A stretch of DNA of 64,000 nucleotides from PALSA-505 sp036501145 (GTDB taxonomy: Bacteria; Actinomycetota; Actinomycetes; Streptosporangiales; Streptosporangiaceae), in contig DASYAV010000052.1 of NCBI GenBank assembly GCA_036501145.1, positions 62,001 through 126,000 on the forward strand. The letters run 5' to 3'. The notes below the pieces were generated by a model that searched no databases, had not been told where the DNA came from, and was given only the letters and a program-made list of their open reading frames with translations. Of the stretch, positions 26,395-35,145 are shown piece after piece. The stretch's first letter is position 1. Every line of letters begins with the position of its first letter. A program made the position numbers and the translations under genes.

Positions 26395-26426
26395 CCGTCC
26401 GGGGGACACCGATGTCGCCCGGACGG
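26395..26426. terminator. Hairpin beyond the ArsR gene
   Basis: CCGTCCGGG (26395-26403) and CCCGGACGG (26418-26426) form a 9-bp perfect stem with a 14-nt loop, 94 bp past the stop of the minus-strand ArsR gene. It may end that transcript. The distance makes this less certain. Confidence 0.4.
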
Positions 26427-26519
26427 CGGTCACCCGCCCCGATACGGGTGGGCCAGCATGGGATCTATGGGTCCCCGACCGCTGCACCGGCCGTCCTGGC
26501 TGCCGATGGTGACCAGCGG

Positions 26520-26861
26520 TCAGAGCCAGTCCGGCCCGGTCCGGCGGGCGTTGGCCAGGAGGTCGGCGTTGTCGTCCGCAATCTCCGCCGCGATAGGCAG
26601 CAGCCGGGCCAGCCGTTGATCACTGATCGAGTACACGACCTGACGGCCCTGGCTCTCGGTATCGACGAGCCGGCACCAGCGCAGGCAGGCCAGGTGATTG
26701 GAGACCCGGCTCTGCCCCAGGCCGAGCTGGTCCGTCAGTTCCGTCACCGTGTGCGGGCGGCGCAGCAGCAGCCGCACGATGGCCAGCCTGGTGGGGTTGC
26801 CCAGCACCCGGAACAACCGCGCGTTCGCCTCGCTCACCGCCGGGGCCTCGTCCTCCGCCAC
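26520..26861 (-). CDS. ArsR-family winged-helix repressor
   Basis: GTG at 26861, six bases after GGGGAG, gives 113 residues; starts further upstream lack a ribosome site. The ArsR domain covers the whole protein: LFRVLGNPTRLAIVRLLL, TVTELTDQLGLGQSRVSNHL, then CRLVDTESQGRQVVYSI. No Cys-rich alpha-3 metal site (ELCVCDL-type) is present, although single Cys residues occur, so the inducer is not obvious. It is divergent from a second ArsR-like gene. Confidence 0.9.
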   Translation of the reverse strand: MAEDEAPAVSEANARLFRVLGNPTRLAIVRLLLRRPHTVTELTDQLGLGQSRVSNHLACLRWCRLVDTESQGRQVVYSISDQRLARLLPIAAEIADDNADLLANARRTGPDWL

Positions 26862-26926
26862 TCGCGTCTCCCCGCTTCTGCCTTTTCCCGGCATGGTATG
26901 GCGAAACAGCGCGCACGAGGTGGCCG

Positions 26927-27301
26927 GTGACCGCGGTACCGGGCTCTCGGGGCGGTCGGGACGGTTCGCCACCGGTCCCGGGCCCGGGCGACGCGCGGCT
27001 GCTGGCCTTCCTGTGCGCCCTGGCGGACAGCCCCAGGCAGCGGCTCCTCGAGTCGCTGGCCGGCCGGGAACTCACCGCGGCGGGATGTGCCGAGCGTCTC
27101 GGGATTCCGGCAGGCGAACTGATCGGCCCGCTGTCTGATCTGGTACGACGCGGTTGCGTGGGCCTGCGCCGGATCGGCGGGGTAAATCACTACCGCATCC
27201 GTGATCCGCGGATAGAAGAACTGCTGAGCCTGTCCCGGGCGCTCGCGCTGGACCGGTCAGACCGCCTGGGTACCTGCGGCCAGGCCAGCGGGGCGAGCTA
27301 G
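26927..27301 (+). CDS. ArsR-like winged-helix protein
   Basis: GTG at 26927 gives 124 residues. A winged-helix domain spans about 25-105: LLAFLCALADSPRQRLLESL, then AAGCAERLGIPAGELIGPLSDLV, then GLRRIGGVNHYRIRD. It resembles ArsR repressors but diverges more than its neighbour. It is divergent from the ArsR gene (65 bp between starts) and 20 bp before a DUF1707 gene, so the two plus-strand genes are probably one unit. Confidence 0.7.
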   Translation: MTAVPGSRGGRDGSPPVPGPGDARLLAFLCALADSPRQRLLESLAGRELTAAGCAERLGIPAGELIGPLSDLVRRGCVGLRRIGGVNHYRIRDPRIEELLSLSRALALDRSDRLGTCGQASGAS

Positions 27302-27321
27302 CCAGGGAGAAGGAGGGAATC

Positions 27322-27648
27322 ATGTCATCAAGCCCAGCCGCACGGGTCAGCGACGCCGAGCGGGATCTCGTGATCGGCCAGCTCAAAGCGGCTTATTCCG
27401 ACGGGCGGCTCGACAAGAACGAGTTCCAGGACCGCACCCGTAAGGCCCTGACCGCACGCCTGCGCGGCGACCTCGACATCCTGGTGGCTGACATTCCGCA
27501 AGGGAGCGCGGCCGGCGCACCGGCCAGCGGCCCACAGCAGCGGTCGTTGCTGCGGGCCTGCGTCGATTGCGTGGGGGATGCCTGCCGTGCGGTGTGTCAT
27601 CTGTTCTCCGCGCTGGCCGGCGCCGGGCAGCGCGGCGATGAACGCTAG
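27322..27648 (+). CDS. DUF1707 protein
   Basis: ATG at 27322 follows AGGAGGG. The 108-residue protein begins with the DUF1707 motif (RVSDAERDLVIGQLKAAYSDGRLD in two halves, then FQDRTRKAL), ending near VADIP. The C-terminal 45 residues have four Cys and weak hydrophobic character but no clear membrane helix. The role is unknown; its location after an ArsR-like gene mirrors the DUF1707-TetR pair at 12 kb. The next gene is convergent, 5 bp away. Confidence 0.85.
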   Translation: MSSSPAARVSDAERDLVIGQLKAAYSDGRLDKNEFQDRTRKALTARLRGDLDILVADIPQGSAAGAPASGPQQRSLLRACVDCVGDACRAVCHLFSALAGAGQRGDER

Positions 27649-27653
27649 CTCCG

Positions 27654-29141
27654 TCAGGTCCTGGCCCCGGTAAGCACCCACTGGCGAAGCTGGCCTTTGA
27701 CCACTTTGCCGGACCGGTTGCGAGGCAGCTTCTCCAGCTTGAGGAACCGGGTGGGCACCTTGTGCGGGGGCAGCCGCGTGTGCAGGAAATCGCGGAGGTC
27801 GCGCAGCGAGACCTGGTGCCTGAGCACCAGGGCCGCGGCCATGTCCTCACCAAGAGTCTTGTCCGGGTAGCCGAAGACCGCGCAGTCGGCGACGGCCCAG
27901 TGCTCGCGCAGCGCGTTCTCCACTTCCACCGACCCGATGTTGATGCCCCCCTTGATGATCACGTCCTTCAGCCTGTCGACCAGGTGGAGGCAGCCGTCGT
28001 CGTTCAGGTACCCGACGTCCCCGGTCCTGGTCCAGCCGGCCACGAACACACTCGCCGTCGCCTCGGCGTCGCGGAAGTAGTGCTGCGGGGGGAGGCCCCG
28101 CCACCTGAGCCGGACCTCACCGACGACGCCTGGTGGCACTTCCGCGCCGTCCTCCCCGGTTATCCTGACCTGCGTCCCGCCGCGCGGATAACCGACCGAG
28201 TCGGCTTGCGTCTCCGGTCCGTACACACAGGTGGTTCCGGCGTGCCTCGCCTCGGTCAGTTCGTACATGTTGACCAGCCGCGCGCCGGGGAACGCCGCGG
28301 ACAGCGGTGGGACCAGCCGCGGCGGCAGCGGCGCACAGCCCAGTGATACGACCCGCACCGCGGACAGGTCGTGCCGGCTGGCGGCACCGCTGTCCAGGAT
28401 GCTGCTGGCCATCGCGGGGACGAGCTGGACCACGGCGGCGGAGCTGTCCGCCACGGCGGCGCAGAAGCGGTCCGGGTCGAACAACGGCAGCGCCAGCGTG
28501 GTCATCCGCAGCGGGCCCAGCGGCTCCAGCAGGCGCAGCTGCCCGGCGGCGGTGGAGATCGCGTTGGCGTGCACGAAGGTGCCGCCCGCGCACGCACGCC
28601 ACCAGTCGGGCAGCCATTCCCCGCCGGCGAATGGCCGCACCGCGTGGAAGTGCCGGCAGGCCACGCCCTTGGACTGCCCCGTGGTGCCCGACGTGTACAG
28701 CACCTCGGCTATGTCGTCCGCCCCCACCGCCACCTGGAACGTCTCACCACTCTGCCCGCTGGCCAGTTCCCCGGCGGTCGCCCGCCATCCCGGTGCCTGC
28801 GGCAGGCTATCGCCGCAGACCGTGCCCACGGCCGCGCACCGGTCGAAGACCGAGGCGAGCTCGCTGCCGGTGAACCGGCTGGACAGCGGGACCGCGATCG
28901 CACCGGTCTTGAGCACGGCGAAATAGGCGACGGCGAAGTCAAGCCACTGCGCGTTCTCGAAGAACAGCGCGATCGTGTCGCCCACGGTGACCCCGCGCCC
29001 GATCAGCCCACGGGCCACGGCATTGGACCGGTGCTCCCAGAGGCCGTAAGACATAGAATCCCCGCCGTCCACCGCGATGGCGGGGCGGCCGGGTTCGCGA
29101 GCGGCACCCTCACGGAGCAGATCGGGCAGGAGTTCTGTCAT
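27654..29141 (-). CDS. AMP-forming acyl-CoA/acyl-acid ligase
   Basis: ATG at 29141, 9 nt after GGAGG, gives 495 residues of the ANL superfamily. Motifs: VLYTSGTTGQSKGVA (P-loop), NMYELTEA in place of the usual YGxTE, WTRTGDVGYLNDDG, LVDRLKDVIIKGG, and the catalytic Lys in LPRNRSGKVVKGQL. It lacks a T domain, so it is more like a CoA ligase (FadD/CaiC type) than an NRPS A domain. It could activate a carboxylic acid for the PKS/NRPS genes, or serve catabolism. It lies 132 bp after the response regulator gene, on the same strand. Confidence 0.88.
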   Translation of the reverse strand: MTELLPDLLREGAAREPGRPAIAVDGGDSMSYGLWEHRSNAVARGLIGRGVTVGDTIALFFENAQWLDFAVAYFAVLKTGAIAVPLSSRFTGSELASVFDRCAAVGTVCGDSLPQAPGWRATAGELASGQSGETFQVAVGADDIAEVLYTSGTTGQSKGVACRHFHAVRPFAGGEWLPDWWRACAGGTFVHANAISTAAGQLRLLEPLGPLRMTTLALPLFDPDRFCAAVADSSAAVVQLVPAMASSILDSGAASRHDLSAVRVVSLGCAPLPPRLVPPLSAAFPGARLVNMYELTEARHAGTTCVYGPETQADSVGYPRGGTQVRITGEDGAEVPPGVVGEVRLRWRGLPPQHYFRDAEATASVFVAGWTRTGDVGYLNDDGCLHLVDRLKDVIIKGGINIGSVEVENALREHWAVADCAVFGYPDKTLGEDMAAALVLRHQVSLRDLRDFLHTRLPPHKVPTRFLKLEKLPRNRSGKVVKGQLRQWVLTGART

Positions 29142-29273
29142 CCCGGGCGTGCCTCCATTCCGGCTGCAACCCGTCAATATGTCCTTATGTTACGAAACCT
29201 CAGGCACTGACACAACAGGCTCTGGTGATACCACTTTGTTCGTCGCGCGGCCGCGGCAGACCGCCGGACGCGG

Positions 29274-29912
29274 TCAGCGAGGTGGCAGCATGCCGAGTTC
29301 TAAAGCGCGGGTGACGGCGGCCGTCCGGTCAGAAACCCCGAGCTTGTCGAAGATCCTTACGATGTGGGTCTTCACCGTCGCCTCGCTGATGAACAGGCAC
29401 GCGCCGATCTCACTGTTGCTCAGGCCCCGGGAGACCTGGCTGAGAACCTCCGTTTCCCGCGGCGACAGCAGGCCGCCCATCGGGGTCCTGACCCGGCTGG
29501 CCAGCTGGCTCGCCGCTCCGGGCGACAGCACGGTCTCGCCGCGGTGAGCTGCCCGGATGGCGTCGGCCAGGTCGGCAGGCGACGTGTCCTTTCCCAGGTA
29601 GCCCGCGGCCCCGTTCTCGACCGAGCGCAGGACGTCGGCCGCTGTCTCGTAGCTGCTCAGCACGATGATGCGGGTGCCGGGGCGCAGGCCCAGGATGCGC
29701 GGAATCACCCGGATCCCGTCGTCACCCGGCATGCGCAGGTCCATGAGGACCACGTCGAAGGGGCCGGCCCGCAGCAAGGCGATCGCCTCTTCACCCGTGC
29801 TGGCCTCCGCCGCCACGTCGATATCCGGCTCGTCAGCGAGCATCCCGCGCAACCCCGTGCGGATCACCGGGTGATCGTCGGTGATGAGGACCCGGATCGC
29901 GGGCGTGCTCAC
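29274..29912 (-). CDS. NarL/FixJ-family response regulator
   Basis: GTG at 29912 overlaps the kinase stop (GTGA) and gives 212 residues. The receiver domain (1-120) has the acidic pair TDDHP, the phosphoacceptor Asp in VVLMDLRMPG and the Lys in GYLGKD. The LuxR HTH (about 145-205) reads LSPRETEVLSQVSRGLSNSEI, split by the usual turn, then EATVKTHIVRIFDKLGV. It is the partner of the adjacent kinase; the targets are unknown. Confidence 0.95.
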   Translation of the reverse strand: MSTPAIRVLITDDHPVIRTGLRGMLADEPDIDVAAEASTGEEAIALLRAGPFDVVLMDLRMPGDDGIRVIPRILGLRPGTRIIVLSSYETAADVLRSVENGAAGYLGKDTSPADLADAIRAAHRGETVLSPGAASQLASRVRTPMGGLLSPRETEVLSQVSRGLSNSEIGACLFISEATVKTHIVRIFDKLGVSDRTAAVTRALELGMLPPR

Positions 29913-31150
29913 ACGCTCACCACCGGATCGAGGCTGGTCGGCTGCGGCGTGCGGGCCGGCACCTCGAAGACGATCGTCGTGCCCTGGCCAGGTGCGGTGC
30001 GCACCAGCAGCGTTCCGCCGCACATCTGCGCCCTGGACTGCATGCCACGCAGGCCGAATCCGCAGGGCTGCGGCGACGGTGTGAAGCCGCGCCCGTCGTC
30101 GTGCACGGTGAGCCGCGCCATGTCGCACGCGTACTCGAGGGAGAGCCGCACCGAGCGTGCCTGCGCGTGCCGGCGGACGTTCGACAGCGCCTCCTGGGCG
30201 GCTCGCAGCAGCGCCACCTCGCAATCAGCCGGAAGCTCACGCGATGCGCCGGTCACCGACAAGGGCACCGGGAAACCGAGATCCATCCCGATCCGCCCGG
30301 CCAGCCGCCGCAACGCCTCCTCCAGCGGGCCGGCCAGCGATCCCGGAGCCAGCTCGGCGACCAGCACCTGTGCTTCGGCGAGGTTCTCCCGCGCGGTCTG
30401 TGCGGCCATCGTGAGCTGCTCGTGGGCGTGCGTGCCTTCGCTGGTGGTGCGGGCCGCCGCCTGCACGAGCATGAGGATGCTGGCGAATCCCTGGGTCAGC
30501 GTGTCATGTATGTCCCGGGCGATCCGCTCACGCTCGGCCAGCCTGCCGCGGAACTCAGACAGCCGCTCCAGCTCCGCCTGGGCGGACTGCAGCCGGCCTA
30601 TGAGATTGGCCCGCTCGGTGTTCTGATCGACGATCTGCCGCATCCATGAACCGGCCCCCAGGGAGAACATGAGGGTGAGCGCCGCGGTCAGGCAATAGCC
30701 GGCCAGCGAGATGGCAGTGGGCGGGACGGCGATGAATCGGACGGCCGGCACCACGCTGAGCACCATGACGAGCGTGCGGGCCCGCCGGGGCGGAAGCACG
30801 AGGAATACCTGCGGCCCGATGGCGAACAGTGCCGCGCAGCTCTGCATGACGAGGACCGCGGCGACGGCGAACATGACGACGACCAGCACGACGTATCCGC
30901 CCATGACCCAGGGACCCCGGTCACCGGTACCCGTGCGCCGGGCGGCCGCACCAGCGAGCCAGCACATCGTGAGCAGGCCTGCCGCGGCCGCCCGCCCGGC
31001 GGGCCCGGGTGTGCCCGCGGTGGCGACGAGGGTGAGGCCGAACCCCAGCAGCGCGGCTAGCAGGGCCTCCCCGCCTGGAAACTTCCCCCAGGTCTGATAG
31101 CGCGATCGGCCGGAATAGTCCGGCCGGGGGACGTCAAGTTCACCAGCCAT
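29909..31150 (-). CDS. NarL-type sensor histidine kinase
   Basis: The 413-residue protein has about five to six hydrophobic segments in residues 25-165, little extracellular loop, then a coiled region and the HisKA_3 box ERERIARDIHDTLTQGF with the phosphorylated His. The HATPase has RAAQEALSNVRRHA (N box), VHDDGRGF and GLRGMQSRA. The sensor is built into the membrane, as in LiaS/DesK-like kinases that watch the cell envelope. It forms an operon with the response regulator. The upstream 200-bp gap holds no clear operator. Confidence 0.93.
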   Translation of the reverse strand: MAGELDVPRPDYSGRSRYQTWGKFPGGEALLAALLGFGLTLVATAGTPGPAGRAAAAGLLTMCWLAGAAARRTGTGDRGPWVMGGYVVLVVVMFAVAAVLVMQSCAALFAIGPQVFLVLPPRRARTLVMVLSVVPAVRFIAVPPTAISLAGYCLTAALTLMFSLGAGSWMRQIVDQNTERANLIGRLQSAQAELERLSEFRGRLAERERIARDIHDTLTQGFASILMLVQAAARTTSEGTHAHEQLTMAAQTARENLAEAQVLVAELAPGSLAGPLEEALRRLAGRIGMDLGFPVPLSVTGASRELPADCEVALLRAAQEALSNVRRHAQARSVRLSLEYACDMARLTVHDDGRGFTPSPQPCGFGLRGMQSRAQMCGGTLLVRTAPGQGTTIVFEVPARTPQPTSLDPVVSV

Positions 31151-31352
31151 GCCAGCGGGCCCCGGAATCGTCGTCTCAGTGCGTGATGTTGGTGTGCGTC
31201 ACGATGGTGATGTTCTGCCCAGGTCGGATGTGCATCACACCAGGGAACCATAACAAACTGACATCTATCGTAACTGACGATAAACAAATCAACATCTCGC
31301 CCCAACGGCCCGATGGGGACGGGAACCGGGACCCGCCGGCCCCGGCGCCGCC

Positions 31353-32402
31353 TCAGCCGTCTCGCGTGGTGATCAAGCTGATGAAGTCATGCAACTCCCG
31401 GGACATCGGGGCGCCGGCCAAAGCCTCATCCAGCAGCTTCTCAGCGCGGCGCAGCCTCTCCTGCACCATGGCCTCGGCCTGGGCCCGCGCGCCGAGGCGT
31501 TCGAAAAGCCCGCGGATCCAGGATTCCTCGCCCGCGTCGAGCGGCGCGGGCCGCGAGTAGAGCGCGGACAGCCGGGCCAGGTCCGCCGGCTCCGCCCGCT
31601 GCCAGGCCAGCACCGCCGGTATGCCCAGCTTGCGTTCGCAGATGTCCAGGGCCGGTTTGCCGGTGACCGTCTCGTCTCCCCAGACCCCCAGGATGTCGTC
31701 CTGCATCTGGAACGCTTCGCCGATCGCGAGGCCGAAGTCCCCCAGGGCGGTGATCACGCCGTCGGGCGCGCCGCCCATGATCGCGCCCAGTTTCGCAGCG
31801 CAGCCGAACAGGGCACCGGTCTTCCTCTCCGCCATCGCCAGGTACTGGGGGAGGCCGGGATCCGGGCCGGTCCGCATGGTCAGGTCGAGGAACTGGCCTT
31901 CGCACAAGTCCCGGCAGGTCCGGGCCAGCAGCCGCACGCTGTCCCGGGCCTGGCCCGGTTCCAGCGTGCCGTCGGTCAGCGCGAGGTGGGCCAGGGTGAA
32001 CAGCCCGTCCCCGACGTTCACCGCCTGCGGCATGCCCCAGACCGCCCAGACGGTCGGGCGGCGCCGCCGCAGCAGGCTGGCGTCCTCGATGTCGTCATGC
32101 ACGAGAGAGAAATTGTGTATCAGTTCCACGGCCAGCGCACCTGGCAGGGCTGCGGCCGGCGAACCGGTCAGCGATTCGCAGACGAGCAGGCAGATGAATG
32201 GCCGCACCCGCTTACCGCAATTGTCATGAACGGGTTCCAGGTTCCGGTTCAGCCAGCCGAAATGGTAGGCCATCATCTGATAGAGCGCCTTGGCCGGCGG
32301 TTGCGGCTTGACGATCTGGCGTAGCCGTTCATCTAGAAGCTTGTTGTAGCAGGCGAGCTTCTCTTGCAGATAGTCCACTGAACCCCCAGGACGGAACCGC
32401 AT
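31353..32402 (-). CDS. Polyprenyl (isoprenyl) diphosphate synthase
   Basis: The 349-residue protein has the two Asp-rich motifs of trans-prenyltransferases: LVHDDIEDASLLRRRRP (first) and FQMQDDILGVWGD (second), plus the early GKRVRPF. It condenses isopentenyl diphosphate onto an allylic primer; the chain length cannot be told safely. ATG 32402 lacks a strong ribosome site; GTG at 32378 after TGGGGG is an alternative. It follows the radical SAM gene by 76 bp on the same strand, suggesting a shared isoprenoid pathway. No terpene cyclase is seen nearby. Confidence 0.93.
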   Translation of the reverse strand: MRFRPGGSVDYLQEKLACYNKLLDERLRQIVKPQPPAKALYQMMAYHFGWLNRNLEPVHDNCGKRVRPFICLLVCESLTGSPAAALPGALAVELIHNFSLVHDDIEDASLLRRRRPTVWAVWGMPQAVNVGDGLFTLAHLALTDGTLEPGQARDSVRLLARTCRDLCEGQFLDLTMRTGPDPGLPQYLAMAERKTGALFGCAAKLGAIMGGAPDGVITALGDFGLAIGEAFQMQDDILGVWGDETVTGKPALDICERKLGIPAVLAWQRAEPADLARLSALYSRPAPLDAGEESWIRGLFERLGARAQAEAMVQERLRRAEKLLDEALAGAPMSRELHDFISLITTRDG

Positions 32403-32478
32403 TTCAGCGCCGCCACCGGCTGCATGTGATCACAATTGATTGTCCGCCAGCCCACGTCATCCGTCTGTCGCCGCCGCG

Positions 32479-33894
32479 TTATGGCGCCATCCGCCGCGGC
32501 GGGCAGCCATGGCGCACGGCGGCGATCGGCAGCAGCGCGCGCAGTTCACGATTCTCTCCCGCATCCAGCAGGGCATGCTGCACGCAGGCAGGCACCAGGG
32601 TGCCGTTCTCCGGGTGCGCCATCGCATAGTGGCAGGCGGCCAGCCGCTCCTGAGTGCCCCGGATCCGCGGATCGCTGCTGCCCTCGCCGCGCTGCATCAG
32701 ATCCCAGGCCGGGCGCACGTCGCCGGCGTCCATGAACTGGTGCATGACATAGCTGACCGGCCGAACCCGGTACCGGAGCAGCCGGCCGGGGCCGGCCCTG
32801 CGCGCCGCCCGCGCTAGCCAGCCGGCCGCGATGACCACGGCACGCGGGTGCGCCGCCGTCACCAGAGCGATCCGCGCCGCCAGCAAGGGCATCGGGGTGC
32901 CGGTGAAGTTCAGCTGGCCGAAGTAACGGAAGAAGGCGTCCCTGACCGCCAGATCCCGGCGGTCGCCTGCGTCAAGCACCGGGCACCACCGGTCACCGAG
33001 CCAGAAGCCGTAGGCGGCCCGGTTGCAGCGCACGTCGCCATGCTCGAAAAGGTGGTGGTCCAGCCGGGTGCCGACGCCCCGTTCGATCTGCGCCCAGACC
33101 TGATCTCCCGTGATGTCGCGGAACGGCTCGTGCCATCGCCGCTCGTCGCCCAGGAACGCGGCGGGCTGGAAGGAGAACATGCCGTACCCCATCGCGCGGC
33201 AGTCCCGGACCACCCGGGCCACCTGGCCGATGTTGGCCGGGGTGACCGTCATGTTGTGCGCGAGAAACGAGCGCACGCCGTGCTCGCGGCGCAGCCGGGC
33301 GAACATCAGCGCGAAACGTTCCCGGTAGGGGTTCAGCGACGCCTCGTCTGCGGGCCTGGCGATGCCTCGCCGGCCGGACATCAGCGAGTCGAAGTGCGCG
33401 GCGAACGACAGCCGCCGCAGCCGCACCCGCCCCCCCGGGCCGAGCACCAGCCTCTCCAGGTAGTCGTAGCCGAAGTCACCGTGGGTGAAGCTCATCGGCT
33501 CACGCCCGTGGCTGCGCATGATCTCCAGTGCGGCCGCGTGGTCATCCGCCGTCAGCAGGCTGACCTCGCCCCCGATGAGCTGGGCGTGCGCCCGCGGCCC
33601 GCGGACCGCGCGCAGCAGGCCCAGCTGGGCCCGGACCTGTGCCAGGGTGTGCGCTCCGTCCACCCGCACCTGGTTGGCGTCCCGCGAGTGGTAGCACGGC
33701 GTGCAGGCGAGGTCGCATTTCGGGAACACGCCGTGGGTGCCCTCACAGCCCACTGCGTGCCGTCCGAGAGTCTGGCCCGGCGTCCGCGCCGTCTCGGGCA
33801 GTTCGGCCCAGCGGCGGGCCAGGGCGGCCACGAATTCCGGATCGGCAGGCCGCAGCGCGCGCACTGCCGCGCGGACTCTCGCCATGACGCGCAC
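32479..33894 (-). CDS. Radical SAM protein of unknown function
   Basis: GTG at 33894, 8 nt after GGAGG, gives 471 residues. The 4Fe-4S motif is CxxxCxxC, read as KCDLACTPCYHSRD. A GGEVSLL segment (SAM-binding GGE) follows. Further Cys residues in DVRCNRAAYGFWLGDRWCPV could bind an auxiliary cluster. The C-terminal part includes a hydrophobic segment (VVIAAGWLARAARRAG). I do not know the family's reaction. It directly precedes the prenyl synthase gene, so modification of an isoprenoid or lipid is possible. No RiPP precursor is visible beside it. Confidence 0.85.
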   Translation of the reverse strand: MRVMARVRAAVRALRPADPEFVAALARRWAELPETARTPGQTLGRHAVGCEGTHGVFPKCDLACTPCYHSRDANQVRVDGAHTLAQVRAQLGLLRAVRGPRAHAQLIGGEVSLLTADDHAAALEIMRSHGREPMSFTHGDFGYDYLERLVLGPGGRVRLRRLSFAAHFDSLMSGRRGIARPADEASLNPYRERFALMFARLRREHGVRSFLAHNMTVTPANIGQVARVVRDCRAMGYGMFSFQPAAFLGDERRWHEPFRDITGDQVWAQIERGVGTRLDHHLFEHGDVRCNRAAYGFWLGDRWCPVLDAGDRRDLAVRDAFFRYFGQLNFTGTPMPLLAARIALVTAAHPRAVVIAAGWLARAARRAGPGRLLRYRVRPVSYVMHQFMDAGDVRPAWDLMQRGEGSSDPRIRGTQERLAACHYAMAHPENGTLVPACVQHALLDAGENRELRALLPIAAVRHGCPPRRMAP

Positions 33895-34036
33895 GGGTCA
33901 TCCTCCTTCGCCTAGCCTCGCGGGGATGGCACCACATGCGCCCGGCCGGGCACCGCATGCATGTCAGGCCGGTGACACTTTCCGTGCCGGTCCGCCCGGC
34001 TGATGATGGCATCGGCGCTGAACCCGAGGAGGCAGC

Positions 34037-34321
34037 ATGGCGCGCGCCACGTGGAATGGGGCGATCCTGGCGGAGACCGACCGCGCGGTCCGGCTCGAGG
34101 GGAACACGTACTTCCCTCCGGAGTCCGTGCGTCGCGAGAACCTCACCAGGACGCGCTCCTGGTCGCTGTGCCCGTGGAAAGGTGTCGCACGTTACTGCTC
34201 TGTGGTCGTCGCCGGGCAGGTGAACAGGAACGCCGCCTGGTACTACCCGCATCCGACCCCGCCCGCCCGGAAGATCAAGAATCACGTCGCCTTCTGGAAC
34301 GGGGTGCAGGTGGAGGACTAG
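34037..34321 (+). CDS. DUF427 small protein
   Basis: The 94-residue protein starts at ATG 34037 after GAGGAGG. It has the DUF427 pattern: WNGAILAETDRAVRLEGNTYFP in two parts, then TRSWSLCPWKGVARY and AAWYYPHP near the end. The domain is a small beta fold common in actinomycetes, with no established reaction. It is a single gene divergent from the radical SAM gene. Confidence 0.9.
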   Translation: MARATWNGAILAETDRAVRLEGNTYFPPESVRRENLTRTRSWSLCPWKGVARYCSVVVAGQVNRNAAWYYPHPTPPARKIKNHVAFWNGVQVED

Positions 34322-34354
34322 GTGTGACGTGGCCCGCCAGTCCGGTGCTGCCAG

Positions 34355-35089
34355 TCAGGTGCTGCCGGGCGGCTCAGCTGCCTCGGGCTGCATCAGCGTG
34401 CCGAACTCCGCGATACCGAACCGCAGCGCCCTCGCCTGGTCGAGGACCTTGCCGGTGATGTTGTCGTGCGATGCGGCCCAGGCCTGGGCCGCATCGGCGC
34501 TGGTGAAGAAGTTGATGTACCCGCAGGCGCGGTCGGCCGATGAACACCCAGCGCTGCCGGTGGTCCCTGCGTACACGACGGCTTCACCGGGCGACCACTG
34601 TGCCTGGTCGCGGTCCACCCCGACGATGACGACGCGGCCGGTACCTGGTTCGGCGGCGGTGATCGTCACCGGCCGGCCGAGCATGGCGGACACCCCCAGC
34701 GCGTCGATGGCGCACATGGCGTAGACGGCGGGACCGCCCGCCCAGGACAGCCGGACCGGCGTGCGGGACGGCGAAAACGGGTAAGCCGCCCGGATCTCGC
34801 CCCGGTCATCGAATACCACCATGTCCCGTTCGCCCAGTTCGGCGAGCACCGGGTCAAGCTCAAAGCCGTGGGCATGAGCGAAGTCCGCGAGGTCGGCGCG
34901 GCGGAGCGCCCGGCCGGTCGCGGCGAAGCCGGCCAGGATGTGCTGGTGCACTTCCCGGGCCCGTGGGGCGAGCGGGATGGCGGCGCGGCGCTTCCCGCCG
35001 GGGCGCTGCCAGGGCAGGTTCTGCCCGTCTGGGCTCTGCCCGGCTGGACTTTGCCCGTCCGGGCTCTGCTGAGCCGATGCCTCGGTCAT
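34355..35089 (-). CDS. merB: Organomercurial lyase (alkylmercury lyase)
   Basis: The 244-residue protein carries the MerB active-site pattern: Cys126 and Asp129 in YAMCAIDALG and Cys189 in RACGYINFF, matching the Cys-Asp-Cys trio that breaks the carbon-mercury bond. The N-terminal 30 residues are a run of GQSPD-like repeats, absent from classic MerB. The gene is 56 bp after merA on the same strand, and the pair forms a mercury-detoxification operon: MerB frees Hg(II), MerA reduces it. No merT/merP transport genes are present. Confidence 0.9.
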   Translation of the reverse strand: MTEASAQQSPDGQSPAGQSPDGQNLPWQRPGGKRRAAIPLAPRAREVHQHILAGFAATGRALRRADLADFAHAHGFELDPVLAELGERDMVVFDDRGEIRAAYPFSPSRTPVRLSWAGGPAVYAMCAIDALGVSAMLGRPVTITAAEPGTGRVVIVGVDRDQAQWSPGEAVVYAGTTGSAGCSSADRACGYINFFTSADAAQAWAASHDNITGKVLDQARALRFGIAEFGTLMQPEAAEPPGST

Positions 35090-35145
35090 TGCGGACCTCC
35101 GGGACCGATCATCTCAAAGGCGGGGAAGCGGTGCAGGATCCACGG

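Noticed and set aside
32479..33894. RiPP-maturing role for the radical SAM protein
   Set aside because: No short precursor gene or RRE-type partner was found beside it; the neighbouring gene is a prenyl synthase.
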